A stretch of DNA of 64,000 bases from Calliopsis andreniformis (lineage: Eukaryota; Arthropoda; Insecta; Hymenoptera; Andrenidae), in NCBI RefSeq assembly GCF_051401765.1, contig NW_027480468.1, positions 1,860,001-1,924,000 of the forward strand, read 5' to 3'. Positions 37,610 to 49,679 of the stretch are shown one piece after another (the first letter of the stretch is position 1; each line of letters begins with the position of its first letter). A program made the position numbers and the translations under genes. Below the pieces are notes generated by a model. That model was not told the origin of the DNA. It did not search any database and saw nothing but the letters and a program-made list of their open reading frames with translations.

Positions 37610-38373
37610 CAGTCCTCAATCTTCAATCCCCAATCCTGAATGCTCAATCCTCAATCATCAATCCTCAATCCTCAATCTTCAATCCTCAATACTCAATCAT
37701 CAATCCTCAATCTTCAATCCTCAATCCTCAATCCTCAATCCTCAATGCTTATTCTTCAATCCTCAATACACAATCCTCAGTCTTCAATCCTCAATCCTCA
37801 ATCCTCAATCTTCAATCCTCAATCCTCAATCCTCAATCCTCAATGCTCATTCTTCAATCCTCAATACCCAATCCTCAATCTTCAATCCTCAATCCTCCAT
37901 CCTCAATTCTCAATCCTCAATCCTCAATCCTCAATCCTGAATCCTCAATCTTCAATCCTCAATACTCAGTCCTCAATCCTCAATCCTCAATCTTCAATCA
38001 TCAATACTTAATCTTCAATCCTCAATCCTCGTTCCTCAATCCTCAATCCTCAATCCCCAATCCTCAATCTTCAATCCTCAATACTCAATCTTCAATCCTC
38101 AATCCTCAATCCGCAATCCTCAATCCTCATTCTTCAATCCTCAACACCAAATCCTCAATCTTCAATCCTCAATCCTCAATCCGCTAATCTCAGTCCTCAA
38201 TCCTCAATCCTCAGACCTCAAACATCAATACTCAACCCTCAGGCCTCGTCCTCAATCCACAACCCTCAATCCTCAATCCTCAATCCTCAATCTTCAATCA
38301 TCAATACACAATCTTCAATCCTCAATCCTCAGTCCTCAATACTCAACAATCAATCCTCAATTCTCAATACTCA

Positions 38374-38406
38374 ATAGAATATCCAGAATTCTCAGGATTC
38401 AATACT
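38374..38406 (+). repeat. Landmark C, copy 3
   Basis: ATATCCAGAATTCTCAGG; the left arm is changed by one base relative to 20,779. Confidence 0.85.
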
Positions 38407-38715
38407 CAAACCTCAATCCTCAAATCTCAGCCCTCATCCTCAATACTCAGTACTCAATCCTCAATCTTCAACCCTCAATCCTCAACACTCAAACTTCAAT
38501 CCTCAATCCTCAATCCTCAATCCTCAATCCGCAATCCTTATTCCTCAGTCCTCAACCTTCAATCCTCAATACTCAATTTTCAATCCTCAACCCTCAATCT
38601 TCAATCCTCAATCCTAAATCCTCAATCACCAATCCTCAATCTTCAGTACTCAATCCTCAATCCTCAATCCTGAATCCTCAATACTAAAGCATCAATCCTC
38701 AATTCTCAATACTCA

Positions 38716-38748
38716 ATAGAACATACTGAATTCTCAGGATTCAATACT
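38716..38748 (+). repeat. Landmark C, copy 4
   Basis: Same form as 21,121. Confidence 0.85.
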
Positions 38749-39404
38749 CAAACCTCAAACCTCAAACCTCAGCCATCATCCTCAATCCTCAATCCTCAAT
38801 CGTCAATCCTCAACCATCAATCCTCAACACTCAACCTTCAACCCTCAATCCTCAATCCTCAATCGTCAATCCGCAATACTCAATCCTCAGTCATCAATCC
38901 TCAACTTTCAATACTCAATCCTCAATCCTCAATCCTCAATCCTCAATCCTCAATCCTCAATCCTCAATCTTCAATCATCAATACTTAATCTTCAATCCTC
39001 AATCCTCGTTCCTCAATCCTCAATCCTCAATCCTCAAACCTCAATCTTCAATCCTCAATACTCAATCTTCAATCCTCAATCCTCAATCCGCAATCCTCAA
39101 TCCTCATTCTTCAATCCTCAACACCAAATCCTCAATCTTCAATCCTCAATCCTCAATCCTCTAATCTCAGTCCTCAATCCTCAATCCTCAGACCTCAAAC
39201 ATCAATACTCAACCCTCAGTCCTCGTCCTCAATCCACAACCCTCAATCCTCAATCCTCAATCCTCAATCTTCAATCATCAATATTCAATCTTCAATCCTC
39301 AATCCTCAATCCTCAGTCCTCAAACCTCAATTCTGAATCCTCAATCCTGAATCCTCAATCTTCAGCCCTCAGTCCTCAACAATCAGTTGTCAATCCTCAA
39401 TCCT

Positions 39405-39509
39405 CAATGCTCAACCTTTAATCCTCAATCCTCAATCCTTAATCTTCAATCCTCAATCCTCAATCCTCAATCCTCAATCCTCAATCCTCAATCCTCAATC
39501 CTCAATCCT
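39405..39509 (+). repeat. Marker M, copy 8
   Basis: 17,595 bp after copy 6; nine units. Confidence 0.88.
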
Positions 39510-39972
39510 CAATCATCAATCCTCAATACTCAATCTTCAATCCTCAATCCTCAATCCTCAATCCTCAGTCCTCATTCTTCAATCCTCAATACCCAATCAT
39601 CAATCTTCAATCCTCAATCCTCAATCCTCAATTCTCAATCCTCTATCCTCAATCCTCAGACCTCAAACATCAATACTCAACCCTCAGTCCTCGTCCTGAA
39701 TCCACAACACTCAATCCTGTATCCTAAACCTTCAGTCATCAATATTCAATCTTCAATCCTCAATCCTCAATCCTCAATCCTCAATCCTCAATCCTCAATG
39801 TTCAATCCTCAATACCCAATCTTCAATCTTCAATCCTCGAACCTCAATCCTCAATCCCCAATCCTCAATCCTCAATCCACAGTCCTCAAACCACAGTCCT
39901 GAATCCTCAATCCTGAATCCTCAATCTTCAGCCCTCAGTCCTCAACAATCAGTTGTCAATCCTCATTCCTCA

Positions 39973-40082
39973 CTAGAGTATCCTCAGCTCAGAGTTTTCC
40001 GTACGCAATACTCAATCTGCAATCTTCATACCTCTATCCACAAACATCAATTCTCATCACTCAACCATCAACCCTCAGTCCC
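39973..40082 (+). repeat. Landmark A, copy 25
   Basis: CTCAGCTCAG and CCGTACGC subtype with private CTAGAGTATC and CAACCCTCAGTCCC changes. It pairs with 22,378. Confidence 0.92.
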
Positions 40083-40657
40083 CAATCCTCAATCTTCAAT
40101 CGTCAATCCTCAACCCTCAAACCTCAATCCTCAATCCTCAACCTTCAATCCACAATGTTCAATCCTCAATACCCAATCTTCAATCTTCAATCCTCAATCC
40201 TCAATCCTCAATACTCAATCTTCAATCCTCAATCCTCAATCCTCAATCCTCAGTCCTCATTCTTCAATCCTCAATACCCAATCATCAATCTTCAATCCTC
40301 AATCCTCAATCCTCAATTCTCAATCCTCTATCCTCAATCCTCAGACCTCAAACATCAATACTCAACCCTCAGTCCTCGTCCTGAATCCACAACACTCAAT
40401 CCTGTATCCTCAACCTTCAATCATCAATATTCAATCTTCAATCCTCAATCCTCAATCCTCAATCCTCAATCCTCAATCCTCAATGTTCAATCCTCAATAC
40501 CCAATCTTCAATCTTCAATCCTCGATCCTCAATCCTCAATCCCCAATCCTCAATCCTCAATCCACAGTCCTCAAACCACAGTCCTGAATCCTCAATCCTG
40601 AATCCTCAATCTTCAGCCCTCAGTCCTCAACAATCAGTTGTCAATCCTCATTCCTCA

Positions 40658-40767
40658 CTAGAATATCCTCAGCTCAGAGTTTTCCGTACGCAATACTCAA
40701 TCTGCAATCTTCATATCTCTATCCACAAACATCAATTCTCATCACTCAACCATCAACTCTCAGTCCC
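40658..40767 (+). repeat. Landmark A, copy 26
   Basis: CTCAGCTCAG and CCGTACGC subtype; partner of 23,063 and 50,911. Confidence 0.92.
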
Positions 40768-41300
40768 CAATCCTCAATCTTCAATCGTCAATCCTCAATC
40801 CTCAAACCTCAATCCTCAATCCTCAATCTTCAATCCTCAATGTTCAATCCTCAATACCCAATCTTCAATCCTCAATCCTCAATCCTCAATCCTCAGTCCT
40901 CATTCTTCAATCCTCAATACCCAATCATCAATCTTCAATCCTCAATCCTCAATCCTCAATTCTCAATCCTCTATCCTCAATCCTCAGACCTCAAACATCA
41001 ATACTCAACCCTCAGTCCTCGTCCTGAATCCACAACACTCAATCCTGTATCCTCAACCTTCAATCATCAATATTCAATCTTCAATCCTCAATCCTCAATC
41101 CTCAATCCTCAACCCTCAATCCTCAATGTTCAATCCATAATACCCAATCTTCAATCTTCAATCCTCGATCCTCAATCCTCAATCCCCAATCCTCAATCCT
41201 CAATCCACAGTCCTCAAACCACAGTCCTGAATCCTCAATCGTGAATCCCCAATCTTCAGCCCTCAGTCCTCAACAATCAGTTGTCAATCCTCAATCCTCA

Positions 41301-41410
41301 CTAGAATATCCTCAGTTCAGAGTTTTCCATACGCAATACTCAATCTGCAATCTTCATATCTCTATCCACAAACATCAATTCTCATCACTCAACCATCAAC
41401 TCTCAGTCCC
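41301..41410 (+). repeat. Landmark A, copy 27
   Basis: Reference form, 643 bp after copy 26; partner of 23,706. Confidence 0.92.
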
Positions 41411-42017
41411 CAATACTCAATCTTCAATCGTCAATCCTCAATCCTCAATCCTCAATCCTCAATCCTCAATCCTCAATCCTCAATCTTCAACACTCAATAC
41501 TCAATCTTCAATCCTCAAACCTGAATCCTCAATCCTCAATCTTCAATCCTCAATCCTCAAACCTGAATCCTCAATGCTCATTCTTCAATCCTCAATACCC
41601 AATCCTCAATCTTCAATCCTCAATCCTCAATCCTCAACTCTCAATCCTCAATCCTCAATCCTAAGTCCTCAAACCTCAATCCTCAACCCTCAGCCCTCAT
41701 CTTCAATCCTCAATCCTCAACCCTCAATTCTCAATCTTCAATCCTCAATACTCAATCTTCAATCCTCAATCCTCAATCCTCAATCCACAATCCTCAATCC
41801 TCAATCCTCAGTCATCAATACTCAATCTTCAGTACTCAATCCTCAATCCTCAATCCTCAGTCCTCGATCCTCAACCCCCAATCCTCATTCCTCAATCCTC
41901 AACCCTCAGCCCTCAGTCCTCATCCTCAGTTCTCAATTCTCAATCCTCAGGCCTCAATCCTCAATCCTCAATCCTCAATCCTCAATTCTCAATCCTCAAT
42001 CCTCACTCCTCAGACCT

Positions 42018-42065
42018 CAAACGTTAATATTCAACCCTCAGTCCTGGTGCCCAATCCAGAACCCT
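42018..42065 (+). repeat. Marker Z, copy 17
   Basis: Private CTGGTGCCCAATCC. The longest open frame of the window begins at this GTG, which shows how single substitutions set frame limits here. Confidence 0.88.
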
Positions 42066-42506
42066 CAATCCTGAATCCTCAATCTTCAATCATCAATATT
42101 CAATCTTCAGTCCACAATCCTCAATACTCAATCCTCAATCCTCAATGTTCAATCCTCAATACCCAATCCTCAATCCTCAATCCTCAATCCTCAGACCTCA
42201 GACATCAATACTCAACCCTCAGTCCTCGTCCTCAATCCACAACTCTCAATCCTCAATCATCAATCTCAATCATCAATATTCAATCTTCAGTCCTCAATCC
42301 TCAATCCTCAATCCTCAATGGTGAATCCGCAATACCCAATCCTCAATCTTCAATCCTCAATCCTCAATCCTCAATCCTCAATCCTCAATCCTCAATACTC
42401 TATCCTCAATCCTCAGTCCTCAAACCTCAATCCTGGATCCTCAATCCTGAATCCTCAATCTTCAGACCTCAGTCCTCAACAATCAGTTGTCAATTCTCAA
42501 TTCTCA

Positions 42507-42616
42507 ATAGAATATCATCAATTCACAGTTTTCAATACTCAATACTCAATCTGCAATCTTTAAATCTCTATCCACAAACACCAATTCTCATCACTCAACC
42601 CTCAACACTCAGTCCC
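42507..42616 (+). repeat. Landmark B, copy 5
   Basis: Reference B, 350 bp before the A copy at 42,857. Confidence 0.9.
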
Positions 42617-42856
42617 CAGTCCTCAATCTTCAATCCTCAATCCTCAATGCTCAATCCTCAATCATCAATCCTCAATCCTCAATGTTCAATCCTCAATACC
42701 CAATCTTCAATCCTCAATCCTCGATCCTCAATCCTCAATCCCCAATCCTCAATCCTCAGTCCTCAGTCCTCAAACCACAGTCCTGAATCCTCAATCCTGA
42801 ATCCTCAATCTTCAGCCCTCAGTCCTCAACAATCAGTTGTCAATCCTCATTCCTCA

Positions 42857-42966
42857 CTAGAATATCCTCAGTTCAGAGTTTTCCATACACAATACTCAAT
42901 CTGCAATCTTCATATCTCTATCCACAAACATCAATTCTCATCACTCAACCATCAACTCTCAGTCTC
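42857..42966 (+). repeat. Landmark A, copy 28
   Basis: Has CCATACACAATAC (CpG lost) and a CAGTCTCC exit. Confidence 0.92.
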
Positions 42967-44990
42967 CAATCCTCAATCTTCACTCGTGAATCCTCAATCA
43001 TCAATCCTCAATCCTCAATCCTCAATCTTCAATCCTCAATACTCAATCTTCAATCCTCAAACCTCAATCCTCAATCCTCAATGTTCAATCCTCAATCCTC
43101 AATCCTCAATCCTCAATGCTCATTCTTCAATCCTCAATACCCAATCCTCAGTCTTCAATCCTCAATCCTCAATCCACAATTCTCAATCCTCTATCCTCAA
43201 TCTTCAGACCTCAAACATCAATACTCAATCCTCAGTCCACGTCCTGAATCCACAACCCTCAATCCTCAATCCTCAACCTTCAATCATCAATATTCAATCT
43301 TCAATCCTCAATCCTCAATCCTCATTCCTCAGACCTCAGACATCAATACTCAACCCTCAGTCCTCGTCCTCAATCCACAACTCTCAATCCTCAATCATCA
43401 ATCTTCAATCATCAATATTCAATCTTCAGTCCTCAATCCTCAATCCTCAATCCTCAATGTTCAATCCGCAATACCCAATCGTCAATCTTCAATCCTCAAT
43501 CCTCAATCCTGAATCCCCAATCCTCAATCCTCAATCCTCAACCCTCAGACCTTATCCTCAATTCTCAATTCTCAATCCTCAATCCTCAATCCTCAATCTT
43601 CAATCCTCAATAATCAGTATTCAATCCTAGATCCTCAGTCCCCAATCCTCAATCCTTAATCCTCAATCTTCAATCCTCGATCCCCGGTCCTCAATCTTCA
43701 ATCCTCAATGCTCCATCCTCAATCCTCTATCCTCAGTCGTCAGTCCTCAACCCTCAATCCTCAAACATCAATCCTCATCCGTCAGTCCTCGTCCTCAACC
43801 CTCAACACTCAATCCTCAATCCTCAATCTTCAATCATCAATACACAATCTTCAATCCTCAATCCTCAGTCCTCAATACTCAGCCATCAATCCTTATTCCT
43901 CAGTCCTCAACCTTCAATCCTCAATACTCAATTTTCAATCCTCAATCCTCAATCCCCAATCCTCAATCCTCATCCTCAAGCCTCAGTCCTCAAACCTCAG
44001 TCCTCATCCTCAATTCTGAATCCTCAATCCTCAATCCTCAAGCCACAATCCTCAACCGTCTGTCCTCGTCCTCAATCCTCAACCCTCAATCCTCAATCCT
44101 CAATCTTCAATCATCAATACTGAATCTTCAATCCTCAATCCTCAATCCTCAATCATCATTCCTCAAACCTCAATCCTCAATCCTCAATCCTTAATCCTCA
44201 ATCTTCAATCCTCAATCAACAGTCCTCAATCTTCAATCCTCAATGCTCAATCCTCAATCCTCAATCCTCAGTCCTCAATCTTCAATCCTCAATCCTCAAT
44301 CCTCAATCCTCAATCTTCAATCCTCAATACTCAATCTTCAATCCTCAATCCTCAATCCTCAATCTACAATCCTCAATACTCAATCTTCAATCCTCAATCC
44401 TCAATCCTCAATCCTCAATCCTCAATCCTCAATCCTCAATCCTCAGTCCTCAAACCTCAATTCTGAATCCTCAATCCTCAATCTTCAATCCTCAATACTC
44501 AATCTTCAGTCCTCAATCCTCAATCCTCGATCCTCAATCCTCAATCTTCAATCGTCATTCTCCAATCCTGAATACTCAATCTTCAATCCTCAATCCTCAA
44601 TCGCCCATTCTCAATCCTCATTCTTCAATCCTCAATACTCAATCTTCAATACTCAATCCTCAATCCTCAATCCTCAGTCCTCATTCTTCAATCCTCAATA
44701 CCGAATCCTCAATCTTCAATCCTCCATCCTCAATCGTCAATTCTCAATCCTCTATCCTCAGTCCTCAGACCTCAAACTTCAATACTCAACCCTCAGCCCT
44801 CGTCCTGAATCCACAACACTCAATCCTCAATCCTCAACCTCCAATCATCAATATTCAATATTCAATCCTCAATCCCCAATCCTCAATCCTCAATCCACAG
44901 TCCTCAAACCACAGTCCTGAATCCTCAATCCTGAATCCTCAATCTTCAGCCCTCAGTCCTCAACAATCAGTTGTCAATCCTCAATCCTCA

Positions 44991-45100
44991 CTAGAATATC
45001 CTCAGTTCAGAGTTCTCCATACGCAATACTCAATCTGCAATCTTCATATCTCTATCCACAAACATCAATTCCCATCACTCAACCATCAACTCTCAGTCCC
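44991..45100 (+). repeat. Landmark A, copy 29
   Basis: Subtype with GAGTTCTCCATACG and CAATTCCCATCAC, shared with 59,283 and 63,879. Confidence 0.92.
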
Positions 45101-45369
45101 CAATACTCAATCTTCAATCGTCAATCCTCAATCCTCAATCCTCAATCCTCAATCCTCAATCCTCAATCTTCAACACTCAATACTCAATCTTCAATCCTCA
45201 AACCTGAATCCTCAATCCTCAATTTTCAATCCCCAATCCTCAAACCTCAATCCTCAATGCTCATTCTTCAATCCTCAATACCCAATCCTCAATCTTCAGT
45301 CCTCAATCCTCAATCCTCAACTCTCAATCCTCAATCCTCAACTCTCAATCCTCAATCCTCAATCCTCAA

Positions 45370-46290
45370 TCCTCAGTCCTCAAACCTCAATCCTCAACCC
45401 TCAGCCCTCATCTTCAATCCTCATCCCTCAATCCTCAATTCTCAATCTTGAATCCTCAATACTCAATCTTCAATCCTCAATCCTCAATTCTCAATCCTGA
45501 ATCCTCAATCCTCAATCCTCAATCATCAATCTTCAATTTTCAATACTCAATCCTCAATCCTCAATCCTCAATCCTCAATCCTCAATCCTCAATGCTCAAT
45601 CATCAATCCTCAATGTTTTATTCCTCAATGCTCAACATTTAATCCTCGATCCTCAATCCTCAATCCTCAGTCATCAATACTCAATCTTCAGTACTCAATC
45701 CTCAATCCTCAATCCTCAATCCTCAACCCCCAATCCTCATTCCTCAAACCTCAACCCTCAGCCCTCAGTCCTCATCCTCAGTTCTCAATTCTCAATCCTC
45801 AGGCCTCAATCCTCAATCCTCAATCATCATTCTTCAATCCTCAATACCCAATCCTCAATCTTCAATCCTCAATCCTCAATCCTCAATTCTCAATTCTCAA
45901 TCCTCAATCCTCAGACCTCAAACGTCAATATTCAACCCTCAGTCCTGGTCCCCAGTCCACAACACTCAATCCTCAATCCTCAATCTTCAATCATCAATGT
46001 TCAATCCTCAGTCCTCAATCCTCAATCCTCAGTCCTCAATCCTCAATGTTCAATCCTCAATACCCAATCCTCAATCTTCAATCCTCAACCCTCAATCCTC
46101 AATCCTCAATCCTCAATCCTCGATCCACAATCCTCAATCCCCTGTCCTCAAACCACAATCCTGAATCCTCAATCCTGAATCCTCAACCCTGAATCCTCAA
46201 TCCTCAATCCTCAATCCTCAATATTCAATGCTCAATACCCAATCCTCAATCTTCAATCCTCAATCCTCAATCCTCAATCCTCAATCCTCA
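45370..46290 (+). repeat. Heptamer stretch absent from the right-hand partner copy
   Basis: Still CAATCCT-type, but missing from the matching place near 59,660. It has an unusual AATGTTTTATTCCTC at about 45,612 and a diverged Z marker at 45,919. Nothing non-repetitive is seen. Confidence 0.7.
45919..45966 (+). repeat. Marker Z, copy 18 (diverged)
   Basis: CAAACGTCAATATTC lacks the TAA, and the tail reads CCCCAGTCCACAAC. It lies in the segment deleted from the right-hand partner. Confidence 0.8.
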
Positions 46291-46395
46291 GTCCTCAATC
46301 CTCTGTCCTCAAACCACAATCCTGAATCCTCAATCCTGAGTCCTCAATCTTCAGCCCTCAGTCCTCAACAATCAGTTGTCAATCCTCAATCCTCA

Positions 46396-46505
46396 ATAGA
46401 ATATCCTCAGTTCAGAGTTTTCCATACGCAATACTCAATCTGCAATCTTCAAATCTCTATCCACAAACATCAATTCTCATCACTCAGCCCTCAGCACTCA
46501 GTCCC
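46396..46505 (+). repeat. Landmark A-like, copy 1
   Basis: Has the A core (CAGAGTTTTCCATACGC) but the B-type entry CAATAGAATATC and a B-like tail (CAAATCTCTATCC, CAGCCCTCAGCACTC). It is intermediate between A and B. Confidence 0.88.
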
Positions 46506-46703
46506 CAATTCTCAATCTTCAATCCTCAATCCTCAATCCTCAACACTCAATCCACAATCTTCAATCCTCAATCCTCAATCCTCAATTCTCAATTCTCAAT
46601 CCTGAATCCTCAGTCCTCAAACCTCAATTCTGAATCCTCAATCCTGAATCCACAATATTCAGCCCTCAGTCCTCAACTATCAATTGTCAATACTCAATCC
46701 TCA

Positions 46704-46813
46704 ATAGAATATCCTCAATTCACAGGTTTCAATACTCAATACTCAATCTGCAATCTTCAAATCTCTATCCACAAACATCAATCCTCACCACTCAACCCTC
46801 AACACTCAGTCCC
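46704..46813 (+). repeat. Landmark B, copy 6 (diverged)
   Basis: ATATCCTCAATTCACAGGTTTC with CAATCCTCACCACTC. The upstream block reads CAACTATCAATTGTC. Confidence 0.85.
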
Positions 46814-47535
46814 CAATCCCCAATCTTCAATTCTCAATCCTCAATCCTCAATCTTCAATCCTCAATCCCCAGTCCTCAATCTTCAATCCTCAATGCTCCA
46901 TCCTCAATCCTCTATCCTCAGTCCTCAGTCCTCAACCCTCAATCCTCAAACCTCAATCCTCAACCGTCAGTCCTCGTCCTCAACCCTCAACCCTCAATAC
47001 TCAATCCTCAATCTTCAATCATCAATACTCAATCTTCAATCCTCAATACTCCATCCTCAATCATCAGTCCTCAATCTTCAATACTCAATCCCCAATCCTC
47101 AATCTTCAATACTCAATCCTCAATCCTCAATCCACAATCCTCAATCTTCAATCCTCAATACTCAACCTTCAACACTCAATCTTCAATCCTCAATCCTCAA
47201 TCCTCAATCCTCAATCCTCAATCCTCAATCCCCAATCCTCAATCGTCAATCCTCATTCTTCAATCCTCAATACCCAATCCTCAATCTTCAATCCTCAATC
47301 CTCAATTCTCAATCTTCGATCCGCAATACTGAATCTTCAATCCTTAATCCTCAATCCCCAATCCTCAATCCTCAATCCTCAATCCTGAATATTCAATCCT
47401 CAGTCCCCAATCCTCAATCCTCAATCCTCTATCCTCAATCCTCAGTCCTCAAACCTCAATCCTGGATCCTCAATCCTGAATCCTCAATCTTCAGACCTCA
47501 GTCCTCAACAATCAGTTGTCAATTCTCAATTCTCA

Positions 47536-47645
47536 AAAGAATATCTACAATTCACAGTTTTCAATACTCAATACTCAATCTGCAATCTTTAAATCTCTAT
47601 CTACAAACACCAATTCTCATAACTCAACCCTCAACACTCAGTCCC
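47536..47645 (+). repeat. Landmark B, copy 7 (diverged)
   Basis: Entry CAAAAGAATATCTAC and exit GTCCCTAGTCC, which contains a TAG. Confidence 0.85.
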
Positions 47646-47850
47646 TAGTCCTCAATCTTCAATCCTCAATCCTCAATCCTCAATCCTCAACCTTCAATCC
47701 TCAATACTCAATCTTCAATCCTCAATCCTCAATCCTCAACACTCAATCCTCAATCCTCAATCCTCAATCCTCAATTCTGAATTCTCAACCCCAAATCCTC
47801 AATCTTCAGCCCTCAGTCCTCAACAATCAGTTGTCAATTCTCAATCCTCA

Positions 47851-47960
47851 ATAGAATATCATCAATTCACAGTTTTCAATACTCAATGCTCAATCTGCAA
47901 TCTTCAAATATCTACCCACAAACATCAATTCTCATCACACAACCCTCAACACTCAGTCCC
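47851..47960 (+). repeat. Landmark B, copy 8 (diverged)
   Basis: Has CAATGCTCAATCTG, CAAATATCTACCC and CATCACACAACCC. It starts 315 bp (45 heptamers) after copy 7. Confidence 0.85.
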
Positions 47961-49304
47961 CAATCCTCAATCTTCAATCCCCAATCCTCAATCCTCAATC
48001 CTCAATCCTCAATCTTCAATCATCAATACTCAATCATCAATCCTCAATTCTCAATCCTCAATCCTCAATCCTCAATACTCAATACTCAATACTCAATCTT
48101 CAATACCCAATCATCAATCCTCAATCCTCAATCCTCATTCTTCGATCCTCAATACCCAATCCTCAATCTTCAATACTCAATCCTTAATCGTCAATCCTCA
48201 ATCCCCAATCCTCAATCTTCAATACTCAATCCTCAATCCTCAATCCACAATCCTCCATCTTCAATCCTCAATACTCAACCTTCAATCCTCAATCCACAAT
48301 CCTCAATCCTCAATCCTCAATCCTCAGTCCTCAATCCTCAATCTTCAATCCTAAATAATCGATCTTCAATCCTCAATCCTCAATCCTCAATCCTCAATCC
48401 TCATTCTTCAATCCTCAATACCCAATCCTCAATCTTCAATCCTCAATCCTCAATCCTCAATTCTCAATCCTCCATCCTCAATCCTCAGACCTCAGACATC
48501 AATACTCATCGCTCAGTCCTCGTCCTCAATCCACAACTCTCAATCCTCAATCATCAATCTTCAATCATCAATATTCAATCTTCAGTCCTCAATCCTCAAT
48601 CCTCAATCTTCAATCCTCAATACTCAATCATCAATCCTCAATCTTCAATCCTCAATCCTCAATCCTCAATCCTCAATGCTTATTCTTCAATCCTCAATAC
48701 ACAATCCTCAGTCTTCAATCCTCAATCCTCAATCCTCAATCTTCAATCCTCAATCCTCAATCCTCAATCCTCAATGCTCATTCTTCAATCCTCAATACCC
48801 AATCCTCAATCTTCAATCCTCAATCCTCCATCCTCAATTCTCAATCCTCAATCCTCAATCCTCAATCCTGAATCCTCAATCTTCAATCCTCAATACTCAG
48901 TCCTCAATCCTCAATCCTCAATCTTCAATCATCAATACTTAATCTTCAATCCTCAATCCTCGTTCCTCAATCCTCAATCCTCAATCCTCAATCCTCAATC
49001 TTCAATCCTCAATACTCAATCTTCAATCCTCAATCCTCAATCCGCAATCCTCAATCCTCATTCTTCAATCCTCAACACCAAATCCTCAATCTTCAATCCT
49101 CAATCCTCAATCCGCTAATCTCAGTCCTCAATCCTCAATCCTCAGACCTCAAACATCAATACTCAACCCTCAGGCCTCGTCCTCAATCCACAACCCTCAA
49201 TCCTCAATCCTCAATCCTCAATCTTCAATCATCAATACACAATCTTCAATCCTCAATCCTCAGTCCTCAATACTCAACAATCAATCCTCAATTCTCAATA
49301 CTCA

Positions 49305-49337
49305 ATAGAATATCCTGAATTCTCTGGATTCAATACT
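49305..49337 (+). repeat. Landmark C, copy 5
   Basis: CCTGAATTCTCTGG; the right arm is changed by one base. Each of the three first-position C copies therefore has a different arm state. Confidence 0.85.
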
Positions 49338-49646
49338 CAAACCTCAATCCTCAAACCTCAGCCCTCATCCTCAATACTCAGTACTCAATCCTCAATCTTC
49401 AACCCTCAATCCTCAACACTCAAACTTCAATCCTCAATCCTCAATCCTCAATCCTCAATCCGCAATCCTTATTCCTCAGTCCTCAACCTTCAATCCTCAA
49501 TACTCAATTTTCAATCCTCAACCCTCAATCTTCAATCCTCAATCCTAAATCCTCAATCACCAATCCTCAATCTTCAGTACTCAATCCTCAATCCTCAATC
49601 CTGAATCCTCAATACTAAAGCATCAATCCTCAATTCTCAATACTCA

Positions 49647-49679
49647 ATAGAACATACTGAATTCTCAGGATTCAATACT
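49647..49679 (+). repeat. Landmark C, copy 6
   Basis: Same form as 21,121 and 38,716. Confidence 0.85.

Larger units (their letters stand above)
34500..42428 (+). repeat. 7.9-kb duplicated segment, right copy
   Basis: Partner of 17,050-24,833, with the same order: A 34,712, Z 35,428, B 35,918, A 36,511, Z 37,011, B 37,500, C 38,374 and 38,716, M 39,405, A 39,973, 40,658 and 41,301, Z 42,018. It has 147 bp more than the left copy between about 37,900 and 38,100. The match ends at 42,428, where CCTGGATCC replaces CCTCAATCC. Confidence 0.88.
37660..44300 (+). repeat. 6.6-kb segment duplicated at 48,590-54,546
   Basis: The offset is 10,931 bp through the two C landmarks and marker M, then 10,253 and 10,246 bp after one 685-bp A-to-A step is lost in the right copy. 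Everything stays direct. Confidence 0.85.
43700..48600 (+). repeat. B-rich segment, partner of 58,000-61,950
   Basis: Holds A at 44,991, A-like at 46,396 and B at 46,704, 47,536 and 47,851. Offsets to the right copy are 14,292 (A), 13,370 (46,396 to 59,766) and 13,489 (47,536 to 61,025). The first change reflects about 922 bp present only here (about 45,370-46,290). The second is 119 bp, or 17 heptamers. Confidence 0.82.

Noticed and set aside
42047..43630. The longest open frame (527 codons) and the other forward frames of 64-468 codons as protein genes
   Set aside because: They are stop-free only because the 7-bp unit lacks stops in every forward frame. They overlap each other in different frames, begin at chance ATG, GTG or TTG in variants such as CAATGTT, end at variants such as CTGAATC or CTTAATC, encode only LNPQSSI-type repeats, and have no visible ribosome-binding site, domain or signal peptide.
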